Source: Marinilabiliaceae bacterium JC017
Lineage (GTDB): Bacteria; Bacteroidota; Bacteroidia; Bacteroidales; Marinilabiliaceae
Direction of reading: 5' to 3'
Assembly (NCBI GenBank): GCA_004296775.1
Contig: RHGE01000033.1
Coordinates: 1 to 64,000, forward strand
DNA length: 64,000 bases
The notes beneath the pieces are model-generated. The model was given only the letters and a program-made list of their open reading frames with translations. It was not told where the DNA came from and made no database searches. Made by a program: the position numbers and the translations under genes. This document shows positions 16,737 through 25,559 of the stretch, piece by piece (the first letter of the stretch is position 1; each line of letters starts with the position of its first letter).

Positions 16737-19112
16737 ATGATGAGAATTAAAAATTACAAAAGATATATGGGAATGTTGCTATTGGTGTTTAGTACGCTGG
16801 CAGGAGCGCAACAGACCATTGAGGTGAAGGGCTTTGTTTACGATCAGGTGCGTAAAATTCCTTTGGAGGCTTGTAACGTGAAGGTAGTGGATGAGGCCGG
16901 GAACCTGCGGGGAGGTGCTATTACCGATCATAAGGGTTTGTTTTCAATGCCGGTTAACCAAACCAATGATAGCTTGCAGCTGGTAGTAACCCATGTTATT
17001 TATGAATCCGGGCAATTGCCGGTATCAGGCTTAAAAGATGGCGTGTATAATATGTATTTGATCCCCCGGGTTTACACCATTCAGGATGTTACTGTGTGTT
17101 CGGCCTACAGTTCCGATAACAAGGGTAATCAGTTTGTTTATACCCCCATGGAGGCGGCATCGAGTATATCCATTATTGGCGAACCGGATGTGGTGCGGCA
17201 TATATCCAGTATGCCCGGGGTGGCGCAGGGAATGGAAGGAACGTTGGGTTTATTTGTGAGGGGGGCTAATAACGGGAGTAACCGTATTGTGTTTAACCAG
17301 GTACCTATCTACTCTTTTTCCCACTTGATAGGTTTGTTTTCGGCTTTTGCACCCGATGTCATAGAAAAAACATCCTTTCGGCCGGGAGGCATACCTGCTG
17401 CTGCCGGTAATCTCTCTTCTTCACTTATACAAATAACTCCTAAGATGGCGACCTGTTCTCCTTTTGGGGGAAAGGTAACCGTGTCGCCTTACATGACGGG
17501 GGGGTACCTTTCTTTGCCGGTAAAAAAAGATGAGTTGTCGGTGCAGGTGGCAGCCCGAACCTCATTTTTACCCTGGGCTATCAACCGTTTTATGCAGGGA
17601 GAGGATGAGATGAAAGCAAGTGTGGTGGATGTTACCTCTATTGTTGACTGGCGGATTAATGCCACAAACCGGATGGATTTAATGTTTTATTTGTCGGATG
17701 ACTATTTCGATTTTAAGGATGCAGAAATTCAAAGCAAGCAGAATTGGGGAACCCGGGTGTTTAAATTAGGTTGGCACGGTCAGTTGTCTTCCCGGCTGCA
17801 ATGGTCGGCATGGGCGTATTACAACCATACTTATGCTGCCCAGGAGCAGATCAACTTTGATCAGTGGGGGATGGAGACCGACGTGCAAGCGGATTTGAAA
17901 GTAGGTTCCCAACTGGATGAATATGCCCTGAACGCCCGGTTTGATTACCAGATCAGTACACAGCTTTCGGCATTAGGGGGTGTTGAGTATCAACATCAAC
18001 GCTTCATGCCATCTGTTCAGAAAATGTTGCTGCATCAAAACGAAAACTCAAACTATGAGCAGGAAAAGCCTGTTGATTTGTTGTCGGCCCATGGGCAATT
18101 GAATTATGAGAAGTCAGGTAAGTATAAGCTGATGGCAGGGTTCCGGCAGGGGTGGTTAACGGGCGAGCAGTATCATTGCACCAATTTTGATTTGCACCTG
18201 CTGGCCGATGTGTACCTGTTGCCGGAGTGGGGCATGGAATTGACCTATGAAAAGCTCACGCAATATTTTCATGTGATGGAAGGGATGCCCACCGGCTGGT
18301 CGTTTAATGTATTGGCACCGGCCGACCAACTTTTTCCTGAAGAAGTGACCCGCCAGGGGTATGGTGGGTTCTTTTGGCAAAAGCGACTGCATGAAATCCT
18401 GATCAATGCCACATTGGGTGGCTACTACCGCCATATGGACAACCTGGTGAGTTATAAAAGCACGGTTAATATGTTTGGAATCACCGATGCTACCTGGAAT
18501 GATGAAGTGGCGCTTGGCGAGGGAGAGTCTTATGGCTTGGAGGCATCTGGTATGATACAGGGGAAGCGGCTGGGCGCCACCATGGCTTACACTTTGTCAA
18601 AGGCAGAACGTCTTTTCCCAGAGATGAATAAAGGAGAAGTGTTTCCTTTTAAGTTCGACCGGCGTCACATGCTTAACCTGCAATCGAAGTATGAAGTTGT
18701 GTCGGGAGTCAACCGGAAAGGGAAGAAACGGCAGCAATATTGTAATGTGGTGCTGGCGTGGTCAACCGGGCACCGTGCTACTATGCCCATTGGAACTTAC
18801 CAGGGGCTTATGCCGCCCTATTGGGACCAGCGACAGAAGGGGCATCATTTCCCGCACGAGGTGGATGATAATGCCTACCATCGGCAGCAGATGACACCCC
18901 GAAACGGGTATAAGATGGAAGATTACCTGCGACTGGATGTGGCCTATACCTTTGTGAGGCACCGTAAGAAAAGTACGCGCGAGTTATCTTTCTCAATATT
19001 TAATGTGCTTAACCGTCATAACCCCTATCTCTATTTATACGATGATGATCAATGGCAGCAGTTGAGTATTGCGCCCATTATGCCCTCGGTAAGATGGTCG
19101 CTCCGTTTTTGA
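16737..19112 (+). CDS. TonB-dependent receptor with carboxypeptidase-regulatory-like N-terminal domain
   Basis: A 791-residue outer-membrane receptor. After a signal peptide (LLLVFSTLAGAQ) residues ~28-120 form the CarboxypepD_reg/CNA-B-like domain (VKGFVYDQVRKIPLEACNV...TDHKGLFSMPV). The plug follows (SSISIIGEPDVVRHISSMPG, LGLFVRGANNGSNRIVFNQV, HLIGLFSAFAPDVIE), then a 22-strand type barrel ending FNVLNRHNPYLYLYDDDQWQ...SVRWSLRF with the terminal Phe. It is co-transcribed with the DUF4249 lipoprotein. No SusD partner is present, so it is not a standard glycan-utilisation pair. The ligand is unknown. Confidence 0.9.
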   Translation: MMRIKNYKRYMGMLLLVFSTLAGAQQTIEVKGFVYDQVRKIPLEACNVKVVDEAGNLRGGAITDHKGLFSMPVNQTNDSLQLVVTHVIYESGQLPVSGLKDGVYNMYLIPRVYTIQDVTVCSAYSSDNKGNQFVYTPMEAASSISIIGEPDVVRHISSMPGVAQGMEGTLGLFVRGANNGSNRIVFNQVPIYSFSHLIGLFSAFAPDVIEKTSFRPGGIPAAAGNLSSSLIQITPKMATCSPFGGKVTVSPYMTGGYLSLPVKKDELSVQVAARTSFLPWAINRFMQGEDEMKASVVDVTSIVDWRINATNRMDLMFYLSDDYFDFKDAEIQSKQNWGTRVFKLGWHGQLSSRLQWSAWAYYNHTYAAQEQINFDQWGMETDVQADLKVGSQLDEYALNARFDYQISTQLSALGGVEYQHQRFMPSVQKMLLHQNENSNYEQEKPVDLLSAHGQLNYEKSGKYKLMAGFRQGWLTGEQYHCTNFDLHLLADVYLLPEWGMELTYEKLTQYFHVMEGMPTGWSFNVLAPADQLFPEEVTRQGYGGFFWQKRLHEILINATLGGYYRHMDNLVSYKSTVNMFGITDATWNDEVALGEGESYGLEASGMIQGKRLGATMAYTLSKAERLFPEMNKGEVFPFKFDRRHMLNLQSKYEVVSGVNRKGKKRQQYCNVVLAWSTGHRATMPIGTYQGLMPPYWDQRQKGHHFPHEVDDNAYHRQQMTPRNGYKMEDYLRLDVAYTFVRHRKKSTRELSFSIFNVLNRHNPYLYLYDDDQWQQLSIAPIMPSVRWSLRF

Positions 19113-19149
19113 TGGAAGTAGGGAGTTAATTTGAAATATTATGAAAAGG

Positions 19150-19210
19150 TATTGTCAAAAACAGGGCTTATCATTTCGGTGAGATCCGGAATAAGCAAAT
19201 GGTGTACATC
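19150..19210 (+). pseudogene. fragment of the nearby RAYT transposase gene
   Basis: About 60 bases match bases 19792-19853 of the intact RAYT gene with few differences and encode the same KNRAYHFGEIRNKQMVY stretch. No flanking coding sequence survives, so this is a relic or a partial duplication. Confidence 0.75.
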
Positions 19211-19305
19211 TGCGTAATAAAAATGAATTTCATACCTTGGGTTATGATAGTGTTAGTAATCTAGTGATTATGAAAGCTTAATGAATTATTTAAAAATCAT
19301 CTACC

Positions 19306-19557
19306 ATGGAATCCAATGAGATTATAAGAAAGCAAATGCTGGAAGTCGTCAATAATCAGCTAAAGGCGAATGATCCCCCTGAGACTAAGAAAACATTAAA
19401 ACGTTTGATGTTGTTGAAATATACCGAGTTGGAAGCAAAACAGCTTATCGCTCAATGTGTATTAGTTGAGATATTTGATGCCTTGAAGAATAAGAAGCCC
19501 TATAACCAGGAGCGCTATATCAGCAATCTAAATAATTTACCTGAACCACCCTTTTGA
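19306..19557 (+). CDS. small conserved helical protein
   Basis: An 83-residue soluble protein, MESNEIIRKQMLEVVNNQLK... with ETKKTLKRLMLLKYTELEAK, LIAQCVLVEIFDALKNKKPY and NLPEPPF. It looks like a small helical family found in many Bacteroidota, with the pattern of a ligandless helix bundle, and I cannot name a function. The start ATG follows ATCTACC, without clear Shine-Dalgarno. It lies between a RAYT fragment and the intact RAYT gene, which is a context I would expect for a repeat-prone spacer rather than an operon. Confidence 0.65.
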   Translation: MESNEIIRKQMLEVVNNQLKANDPPETKKTLKRLMLLKYTELEAKQLIAQCVLVEIFDALKNKKPYNQERYISNLNNLPEPPF

Positions 19558-19722
19558 TGAGTGATGGGAAGGAAAGGGTATGCACCAGTGTTATTGTGTA
19601 TTTTGGTGAAGTGCTGAAGCGCATGGCTTCTGTTATCGGTCTGGCGTTTGAATCTTTTATGTTTTGAATAAACACTCATGTCGGAATGATTGTTATTTAG
19701 CAGACAATTAAAATGGCTGATT

Positions 19723-20256
19723 ATGAGAAGAACCCGCAAACACATTCGTCTCCGTAATTACGATTATGCCTCGCCAGGGTGGTATTTCGTTACTATCTGC
19801 ACCAAAAACAGGGCTTATCATTTTGGTGAAATTCGGAATAAGCAAATGGTGTATACGCCCATAGGAAAGCAAGCCCGGTTGTGTTGGGAGGAGATTCCGC
19901 AGCATTTTCCACAGGTGAAATTGGGGGTATTTGTGGTGATGCCTAATCATGTGCATGGTGTTTTGGGGATCAGTGGGGCTGTAGCATGCTACAGCCGTAC
20001 GGCTTGTGATGATTCTCCGGTAAATCCGAAAAATGCATATATGGCAGCCTTATCTCCCAAGGCCGGATCATTAGCGGCCATGATACGATCGTACAAATCG
20101 GCTGTTACGCGGTGGTGTAAGGCAAATGGGCAAGGGCATTTTGGCTGGCATGTCCGGTTTCATGATCATATCATTCGCGATAAGGGGGAATTTGATCGCA
20201 TTAAGAATTATATCATGCGCAATGTGGAGAAGTGGGAGGAGGATCGGTTTTGTTAG
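19723..20256 (+). CDS. REP-associated tyrosine transposase (RAYT, Y1/HUH family)
   Basis: A 177-residue single-strand transposase of the TnpA-REP type. The start at MRRTRKHIRLRNYDY is chosen over an ATG 33 bases upstream because the family begins at RLxxYDYxxPGxYFVTICT. The HUH motif is MPNHVHG and the catalytic Tyr lies in IKNYIMRNVEKWEED. A short segment encoding GAVACYSRTACDD between the HUH motif and the AAMIRSYKSAVTRW segment is produced by a perfect 20-bp palindrome in the DNA, which looks like a REP sequence lodged in frame. Such enzymes cleave and move REP hairpins; they are usually domesticated single copies. Confidence 0.92.
   Translation: MRRTRKHIRLRNYDYASPGWYFVTICTKNRAYHFGEIRNKQMVYTPIGKQARLCWEEIPQHFPQVKLGVFVVMPNHVHGVLGISGAVACYSRTACDDSPVNPKNAYMAALSPKAGSLAAMIRSYKSAVTRWCKANGQGHFGWHVRFHDHIIRDKGEFDRIKNYIMRNVEKWEEDRFC
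19977..19996. repeat. REP-like perfect palindrome inside the RAYT gene
   Basis: GGCTGTAGCATGCTACAGCC is a perfect 20-bp palindrome with a GTAGCATGCTAC core and is followed by GTACGGC. It has the same layout as the palindrome at 20284. Confidence 0.8.
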
Positions 20257-20283
20257 GGTTGTGGTCGCTGGGAATTGTGGTGG

Positions 20284-20303
20284 GGACGTTGCATGCAACG
20301 TCC
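20284..20303. repeat. REP-like perfect palindrome downstream of the RAYT gene
   Basis: GGACGTTGCATGCAACGTCC is a perfect 20-bp palindrome, 28 bases after the RAYT stop codon, followed by GTACTGC; a smaller palindrome TCCGTACGGA follows at 20319. It shares GG--GT-GCATGC-AC--CC and the trailing GTAC with the in-gene copy. Confidence 0.8.
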
Positions 20304-20339
20304 GTACTGCATGAAATATCCGTACGGAATTTATTCAAT

Positions 20340-20512
20340 TATCTCCATCTATCTCAATAAATTCCTATCATATTTCTAATTATATCTCCCTCATATTGCC
20401 TCTCTATCTCCATTTATTTCTGCCCTATTTCTCTCTATCTCCACCATATTTCCCTTTATCTCCATCTATTTCAATAAATTTCTATCATATTTCTAATTGT
20501 ATCTCCCTTCAT
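20340..20512. repeat. pyrimidine-rich 21-bp phased array (TATCTCC/TATTTC)
   Basis: TAT(C/T)TC boxes recur about every 10-11 bp, giving a composite period near 21 bp. The first and last thirds repeat the same longer segment (ATCTCCATCTAT(C/T)TCAATAAATT). The array ends at the stop codon of the converging JetD-like gene. Confidence 0.75.
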
Positions 20513-20513
20513 A

Positions 20514-21374
20514 TTACTTCCCAATCATCCGTTCCTGCTCCAATCCTTTCCCGTATTTTTTGATGGTATTGATCAATTCCAGTAATTCGGGTTGGTTGAA
20601 GTTACTGGAGTCAGGCAGCTGGTGTTTCTGTTTGTTGAATAGGTCAGCATTACCAAAAATGTGGATTAGATCATCTATGTTGTTGGGTACTAAGAAACGG
20701 CACCGGTGGGCGCCCAGTTTCGAGAGGTATTCGTTGAAGTAGATGGCGATGCCGGCGGGGTCGAAATCACCGAAGTGAAGGTATTGATTGGGAATGGTGG
20801 CCAGCCACTTGTTGGGACTGATGCTTAGGTAACGCATCACCACCAGTATCTCTTGTTGGGGAAACAGGTGCAATAGCTTGTGAAACTTGATGAAGCATTC
20901 GGGGTTTTCCACCCCAATAACCAGGGCGGAGGGAGAGAGGGTGAGCAATTCGGGTTGGTGCACAAAGAGTTCGGCGCCAGGGGGCAGCTCAGGTACCGGC
21001 TTGTTAGAAAGGGTAATAGACGTGTTAAACGGCTTGATGAAAAAACCCTGCAGGCTGTGCTTCCGAAATGTCTTGGTGGAGGTGGTGGCTTGCAGTGAGG
21101 CCTGTCCGTCAATGGCCGTCTCGTTGAATGAGTTTATATACTCCTTCAACGAGTGGATGTCAAATTGCCGGTTCAGGTAGGCAGCCAGTTCTTCTTCTGC
21201 TACACAACGGTAGTTAAACCGTCTGCTGCCGGCCGGCATCCTGAGGATGATGCCGTCTTCAACAAACTGTCTTAACAGCGCTTTGGATGAAAAGTCGCTG
21301 TAGTTCAGCATTTCGCCTGTCAGCATTCGCATCAGGCACCGGGCAAAAGCCTGCGTAATGGGTTTAGATGGCAT
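20514..21374 (-). CDS. jetD: Wadjet JetD-like Toprim nuclease subunit
   Basis: JetD is the nuclease that cuts closed circular DNA once JetABC has extruded it. This 286-residue protein carries a Toprim core in its C-terminal half: the catalytic Glu in LVIGVENPECF (Glu156) and the DxD pair in HFGDFDPAGIAIYFNEYL (Asp203, Asp205). The N-terminal half is a DUF3322-like helical arm. It is shorter than the JetD proteins I know of (nearer 380-400 residues), mainly in the N-terminal part, so it may be a compact variant. It overlaps the JetC-like gene by 11 bases and is the last gene of the operon; the pyrimidine-rich array follows. A topoisomerase VI A relationship is expected for this fold. Confidence 0.88.
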   Translation of the reverse strand: MPSKPITQAFARCLMRMLTGEMLNYSDFSSKALLRQFVEDGIILRMPAGSRRFNYRCVAEEELAAYLNRQFDIHSLKEYINSFNETAIDGQASLQATTSTKTFRKHSLQGFFIKPFNTSITLSNKPVPELPPGAELFVHQPELLTLSPSALVIGVENPECFIKFHKLLHLFPQQEILVVMRYLSISPNKWLATIPNQYLHFGDFDPAGIAIYFNEYLSKLGAHRCRFLVPNNIDDLIHIFGNADLFNKQKHQLPDSSNFNQPELLELINTIKKYGKGLEQERMIGK

Positions 21375-24300
21375 TGCTAATCAGTTTTGTGACACTTGTT
21401 TTATTAGTTGTGCGGTCTTTTCTAAACATATAAATGTGTTTGTAGTCCTGTTCGTTGTGCGAGTTGGGCGATCCGTTGATCAGGTGGATGTGGCGTTCTT
21501 CGGCAAAGCGAATCAGTCCGGTCACATTGCTATCGTGTAAGATACCCACTTCGTCAATAATACAATGCAACCGCGTGTCTGTCTTTAATTTGTTACCATT
21601 TGATTTGAAGATATGCAACAGGTTGATGTAAATCATTGATTTCACCAGTACGTCGGTACCATTGGAACCCACATTGGCCAGGCGGCTCACCCAGCTGGTG
21701 TCGTTATCGTTCTCGCGTATTCGAAACTCCAGGTCGAAGGCATCTTCCAGCTGTAATAATTTGGATTTGTGTTGCCCGATCTGTTTTAAAAGGTTCTCCA
21801 GAAGCTCAACGGCTTGTTTGTCATTTTGTCCTGTTCCACCCTGGTTGAAGAGGTTGATCTCCCCAAAACTGATCCCCTTATCGGCCTGGAAGTTGCGTAT
21901 TTGTCGCAATACTTGTATCACTTTGTTGGTACTCTCTTGCAGGCGCATCTCAATGCTTTTGACTACCCCCACAAAATTCGATCCTTTGAAATCGGCGTTA
22001 ATCTTCTTGATGATTTTGTGAATGTCGCCCTCTTTTTGCAACAGGTTATTGGTTTCATTCACAATATTATTGAGCACCATGGCATATTTACGTGTCACCT
22101 CCGTCTGGTATTCGATGATTTTTTGTTCACGCACAAACTCGGTGAGGTTTTCGGCGTAAGCCCTGTATTGAATCTTACCGATGATGTGTGTTTCGAAGCC
22201 CAGGCAATTCCCCTGTTTGAAATAGCCGGACAGTTCAGTGATTCGTTCTGCCAGTGATTTATCGTTTTTCTCGTAGGCCAGGGCCAGGTTTCGGATGCTA
22301 TCGATCAGCTCCAGGCAGGAAGCTTCGTTGTATTTATCGTGATGCTCAATGAAGGTCCGCAATTCTTCAAAGAGGCTCTCTTTTGAGAATCGGAGATAGC
22401 TATTTATTTGCGTTTTGATGAGATCGAGCTCTTTCTCCAGCTTTTTTAAGTTCTCGGTTTGTTCTTTGAGGTTGTTGTTCTCCAGTTGCATGCGTTTGTT
22501 ATGCAACGTTTGTTTATGATCAATATCGGCCTCAATAGCTTTGCGTCGACGGCGAAAGGCATCGAGCTGGTGGATATATTCATTGCAGTCTTTCTCGTAC
22601 TCGACAATTGTTTTGTAGTGATTATCTATTTTTTTCAGATGCAGTTTTGCCTTTCCAATGACTGCTTCCAGTTTTTTAATCTGGTGGGTGTCGATACCTT
22701 TTTCCTCCAGGGTGCGCTGTCGTTGTTCATTTAATTTTTCCAATTGCTCCTGAAGCTGTTCCTGTAAAAGCCTTATTTGGGTGTTGGTGTCATCCAGGGA
22801 CTGTTGCATGTTTTTCTTAATGCTTTTTTCCTTGGCATTAAAGTTCCTGGTAAGCTCTTCTATTGCTTTTTCTTCCTGTTTTTTAAGTTCCTGAATGAAG
22901 GTGTTTAGCTCGGCTAACTGTTGGTTAATCTGATGTTTCTGCAGGCTTTTCTTGTCCAGTTCTTTGCTTTTTTCTTCTTTCTGCTTTTCTTCTATTTGAT
23001 TAAGATGCAGGATGTGTTTTTCTATCGCAATCTCGCACTGTTGATATTGATAAATAGCGATCTTTATTTGCTCCCCCGCCTCATTGATGCGTTTATTATA
23101 TTTCTGGGTGGTTTTATCTTTTTTCTTTTGCGCTTTTTCAAGTTCATCATTTATCTGTTGGTTCAGGCTGGTCAGTTTAGCACTGCTGTTTTTGAGATCC
23201 AGTTCAAGCTCTTTTTTAGAGAGGGTAACGGGTTGGAGATGGTCCAGGTTCAAGGTGAGCCCATATAGGTTATCTCCTTGTTGCAGGCGTGGCTCCAGTT
23301 CACTGTGTAAAAGTACGTCGCGACGAATTACCTTGCCAATGGTGTTTTGCCATTGGGGGTGCTCCTCCTCCAGGAATTCCAGCAGCGAACCGCTAAGTGA
23401 TTTTAGTTCATTATCCAGTGTGCTTAGCTTATCTTCTAACGTCTCTCTTTGTTGGTAGAGAGGTTGCAATATTTTTTCTGATTCCAGCGTTGCCATTCTT
23501 TGCTGACTTTCTCCCTCTTTCAAGAGGGTTTCTTTCAGTATTTCGGCTTGCTCTTTTTTAGCTTTCCAGGCTTGCTTCTCTTTTTCGCTTTTCTGCTTCT
23601 GCTCCAGTGTAGTTGCTTTTTCTTCCGCGAAGAATATCTTTTGGTCTAATGCTTTAATCTCATAATCGAGTTGCTTGAGAGACATCAAAATCTCTTGTCG
23701 CTCTTCCTGTTGTACCTGTGTTTTATCTCTGAACTCTTTGTTGGTAATCTCTTTGTTGGCATAGAAATCATCTTTTAATTGTGCTAGCTCCTGTTGCCAT
23801 TGTTCTTTTTTTTGGTTCAGATTACCGGTGATGCTATTTATTTGTTGCTGACAGTTGTTTTTTAGGTTTTGGGTACTATGGCGGTAGTTCTGTTCCAGGT
23901 CTTTTAGTCCCGCAGTAACGATCTTAAGTTGTTCCTCAGCCTGGGTTTGTTCTTGTTTGTAGAGGCTTTTTTTATTGTATTCGGCAATGACCTGCTCAAT
24001 CTTTTTGTTTTCGTACTCTTTCTCCAGCTGATTGGCCTTTGAAATATCGTTCTTAACCACTGATAATTTGCCTTGCAAAATGCGTTTAGTGTCGGCAAAC
24101 TGAGCGGTTAGTTTCTGTATTTTCGATTTTTGGTCCTGAATGGTTTGGCTCAGGGCTATTTTATTTTCCTCAGTAACTCTTGAGATCTCTTTATTGTGGT
24201 TGTAGGTACCACCTATTTTCCAGGCTAACTCTTTGCGATCGTTTTCTTGTTTGAGTATTTCTGCATAAAGATTAACGATACTCTTTGCTTTCAACTCCTG

Positions 24301-24978
24301 TTTCAGATAAACCGTGACCGCTTCATAGTCATTGCGTGCCGTTTCTAAGTGGTGCCGGTTGGTATCAAGATTTATTTCAAAGGAGTCGTCACTGATGGAG
24401 TTGATGATTGTCTTTTTTATGAAACCAGCATCGAGTGATGAATTAAGGAATATGTTAGATATGGTACGCGGAATATTCTGGTAGGTCTGGTTTTGGAGCA
24501 GGCTGAACCGACGCTCGGCCTTGTTGGCCCCATAGATGATATCCAGGTACTCGGTGAAATTATAGATGGGGCGTCCTACCTTGTAGCCCAACGAATTGGC
24601 TTTTACAATGATGCCTGATTCGCTAAGTGCATGATTGTCTTTTAATACCAATTCTTTTTCGTAGGCACCATCGATAAAACGGAAGCATAACCGATTTTGT
24701 TTTCGGTATAACCACACGCAAAAATTCCGGTCTTCCTGTTTTATTTCGTATAGGATATAGGAATCAGCATGGGGGAAGTAGTATTCGCTAAATGATTTTT
24801 TCTCACTGGAGATGCCCAGTTTCCGGGAATTGGCATTATAGAAAAACAGGATAGCCCGTAAAAGGGTGCTTTTTCCGGTTCCTTGCGTGCCAATGAAGTG
24901 TATGTTACCATCAAGTTGCATCTCACGGAAATTGAAATTGGCACTGTTTACTAATATTATGCGTTGCAACTGATTCAT
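21364..24978 (-). CDS. jetC: Wadjet JetC-like SMC/MukB-type ATPase
   Basis: A 1,204-residue SMC-like motor. The Walker A motif is GTQGTGKST at residues 30-38 and the Walker B is CIIDEVGIL near 1139-1147; a signature-like NVGSNGTDVLVKSMIYINLL lies between them, so both halves of the head are present. Residues ~250-900 are almost entirely long coiled coil (KQEEKAIEELTRNFNAKEKS, QEQLQEQLEKLNEQRQRTLE) with a hinge-like interruption. In Wadjet the JetC dimer with kleisin JetA and JetB extrudes DNA loops until it senses a small circle and licenses JetD to cut it. It starts within ATGA shared with the JetB-like stop codon (4-base overlap). Full length. Confidence 0.93.
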   Translation of the reverse strand: MNQLQRIILVNSANFNFREMQLDGNIHFIGTQGTGKSTLLRAILFFYNANSRKLGISSEKKSFSEYYFPHADSYILYEIKQEDRNFCVWLYRKQNRLCFRFIDGAYEKELVLKDNHALSESGIIVKANSLGYKVGRPIYNFTEYLDIIYGANKAERRFSLLQNQTYQNIPRTISNIFLNSSLDAGFIKKTIINSISDDSFEINLDTNRHHLETARNDYEAVTVYLKQELKAKSIVNLYAEILKQENDRKELAWKIGGTYNHNKEISRVTEENKIALSQTIQDQKSKIQKLTAQFADTKRILQGKLSVVKNDISKANQLEKEYENKKIEQVIAEYNKKSLYKQEQTQAEEQLKIVTAGLKDLEQNYRHSTQNLKNNCQQQINSITGNLNQKKEQWQQELAQLKDDFYANKEITNKEFRDKTQVQQEERQEILMSLKQLDYEIKALDQKIFFAEEKATTLEQKQKSEKEKQAWKAKKEQAEILKETLLKEGESQQRMATLESEKILQPLYQQRETLEDKLSTLDNELKSLSGSLLEFLEEEHPQWQNTIGKVIRRDVLLHSELEPRLQQGDNLYGLTLNLDHLQPVTLSKKELELDLKNSSAKLTSLNQQINDELEKAQKKKDKTTQKYNKRINEAGEQIKIAIYQYQQCEIAIEKHILHLNQIEEKQKEEKSKELDKKSLQKHQINQQLAELNTFIQELKKQEEKAIEELTRNFNAKEKSIKKNMQQSLDDTNTQIRLLQEQLQEQLEKLNEQRQRTLEEKGIDTHQIKKLEAVIGKAKLHLKKIDNHYKTIVEYEKDCNEYIHQLDAFRRRRKAIEADIDHKQTLHNKRMQLENNNLKEQTENLKKLEKELDLIKTQINSYLRFSKESLFEELRTFIEHHDKYNEASCLELIDSIRNLALAYEKNDKSLAERITELSGYFKQGNCLGFETHIIGKIQYRAYAENLTEFVREQKIIEYQTEVTRKYAMVLNNIVNETNNLLQKEGDIHKIIKKINADFKGSNFVGVVKSIEMRLQESTNKVIQVLRQIRNFQADKGISFGEINLFNQGGTGQNDKQAVELLENLLKQIGQHKSKLLQLEDAFDLEFRIRENDNDTSWVSRLANVGSNGTDVLVKSMIYINLLHIFKSNGNKLKTDTRLHCIIDEVGILHDSNVTGLIRFAEERHIHLINGSPNSHNEQDYKHIYMFRKDRTTNKTSVTKLISNAI

Positions 24979-25559
24979 ACGGTCTCGTTTTCTATGGTTT
25001 CACTTGTTTCTTCTTGGGTGATGCTAACAGCCATTACAATTTGTTCCATGTAATCCCAGGCATCCAACAGTTTCCAGGTTTGGTTTAATTCATTTTCCAT
25101 GTCAATAAATCCATCCCGTTGCAACTCCTTGAGTAAGGCCGACACCATCTCCTGGAAGTTTTTATCCGTACTACTTCTTTTACTGATGGCACTAAGCTGT
25201 TCGCGTAAGGAGAGGTTAACATCTACCTGGCTCAGTATATCATGCGGGGTGAAGCGGGCGCCGCGGCATAAATCTTTGCGAAAGGTTGTGAAAAAAGCCA
25301 GGATGTCTAACCAGCGTAAGGCCTTATTGATTTTTGCTTCGGTGGCATGATTGTTTTCAATGGGCTTAGAGAAATAGTAATAGTTATTACCACTCTCCAG
25401 TGTGAAACCAATCTCTTCAAATTTTTCTTTCAGTTCCTCGTAATGTTCTTCCGTGTATTGAAACAGGTAGCGTTGGTCTGATTCTATTGCGTTGGAGCAG
25501 ATGAAGTTTCCTTTGCTGAGCTGATCAAATATATCTGCGGTGTAATTATTGGTATTCAA
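24975..25559 (-). CDS. jetB: Wadjet JetB-like (DUF4194) subunit
   Basis: A 194-residue protein of the MukE-like DUF4194 type, which forms paired winged helices on the kleisin. Helical segments such as KALRWLDILAFFTTFRKDLCRGARFT and LREQLSAISKRSSTDKNFQEMVSALLKEL fit this family. The only sensible start is a TTG that overlaps the last 14 bases of the JetA-like gene, so translation is probably coupled. The gene ends in a 4-base overlap with the JetC-like gene. The order A-B-C-D with overlaps is the canonical Wadjet layout. There is no catalytic motif, as expected. Confidence 0.88.
   Translation of the reverse strand: MNTNNYTADIFDQLSKGNFICSNAIESDQRYLFQYTEEHYEELKEKFEEIGFTLESGNNYYYFSKPIENNHATEAKINKALRWLDILAFFTTFRKDLCRGARFTPHDILSQVDVNLSLREQLSAISKRSSTDKNFQEMVSALLKELQRDGFIDMENELNQTWKLLDAWDYMEQIVMAVSITQEETSETIENETV

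Noticed and set aside
21662-24098. several 90-150-codon plus-strand frames inside the JetC-like gene
   Set aside because: They are shadows of the coiled-coil coding sequence on the other strand and have no domain or start signal.
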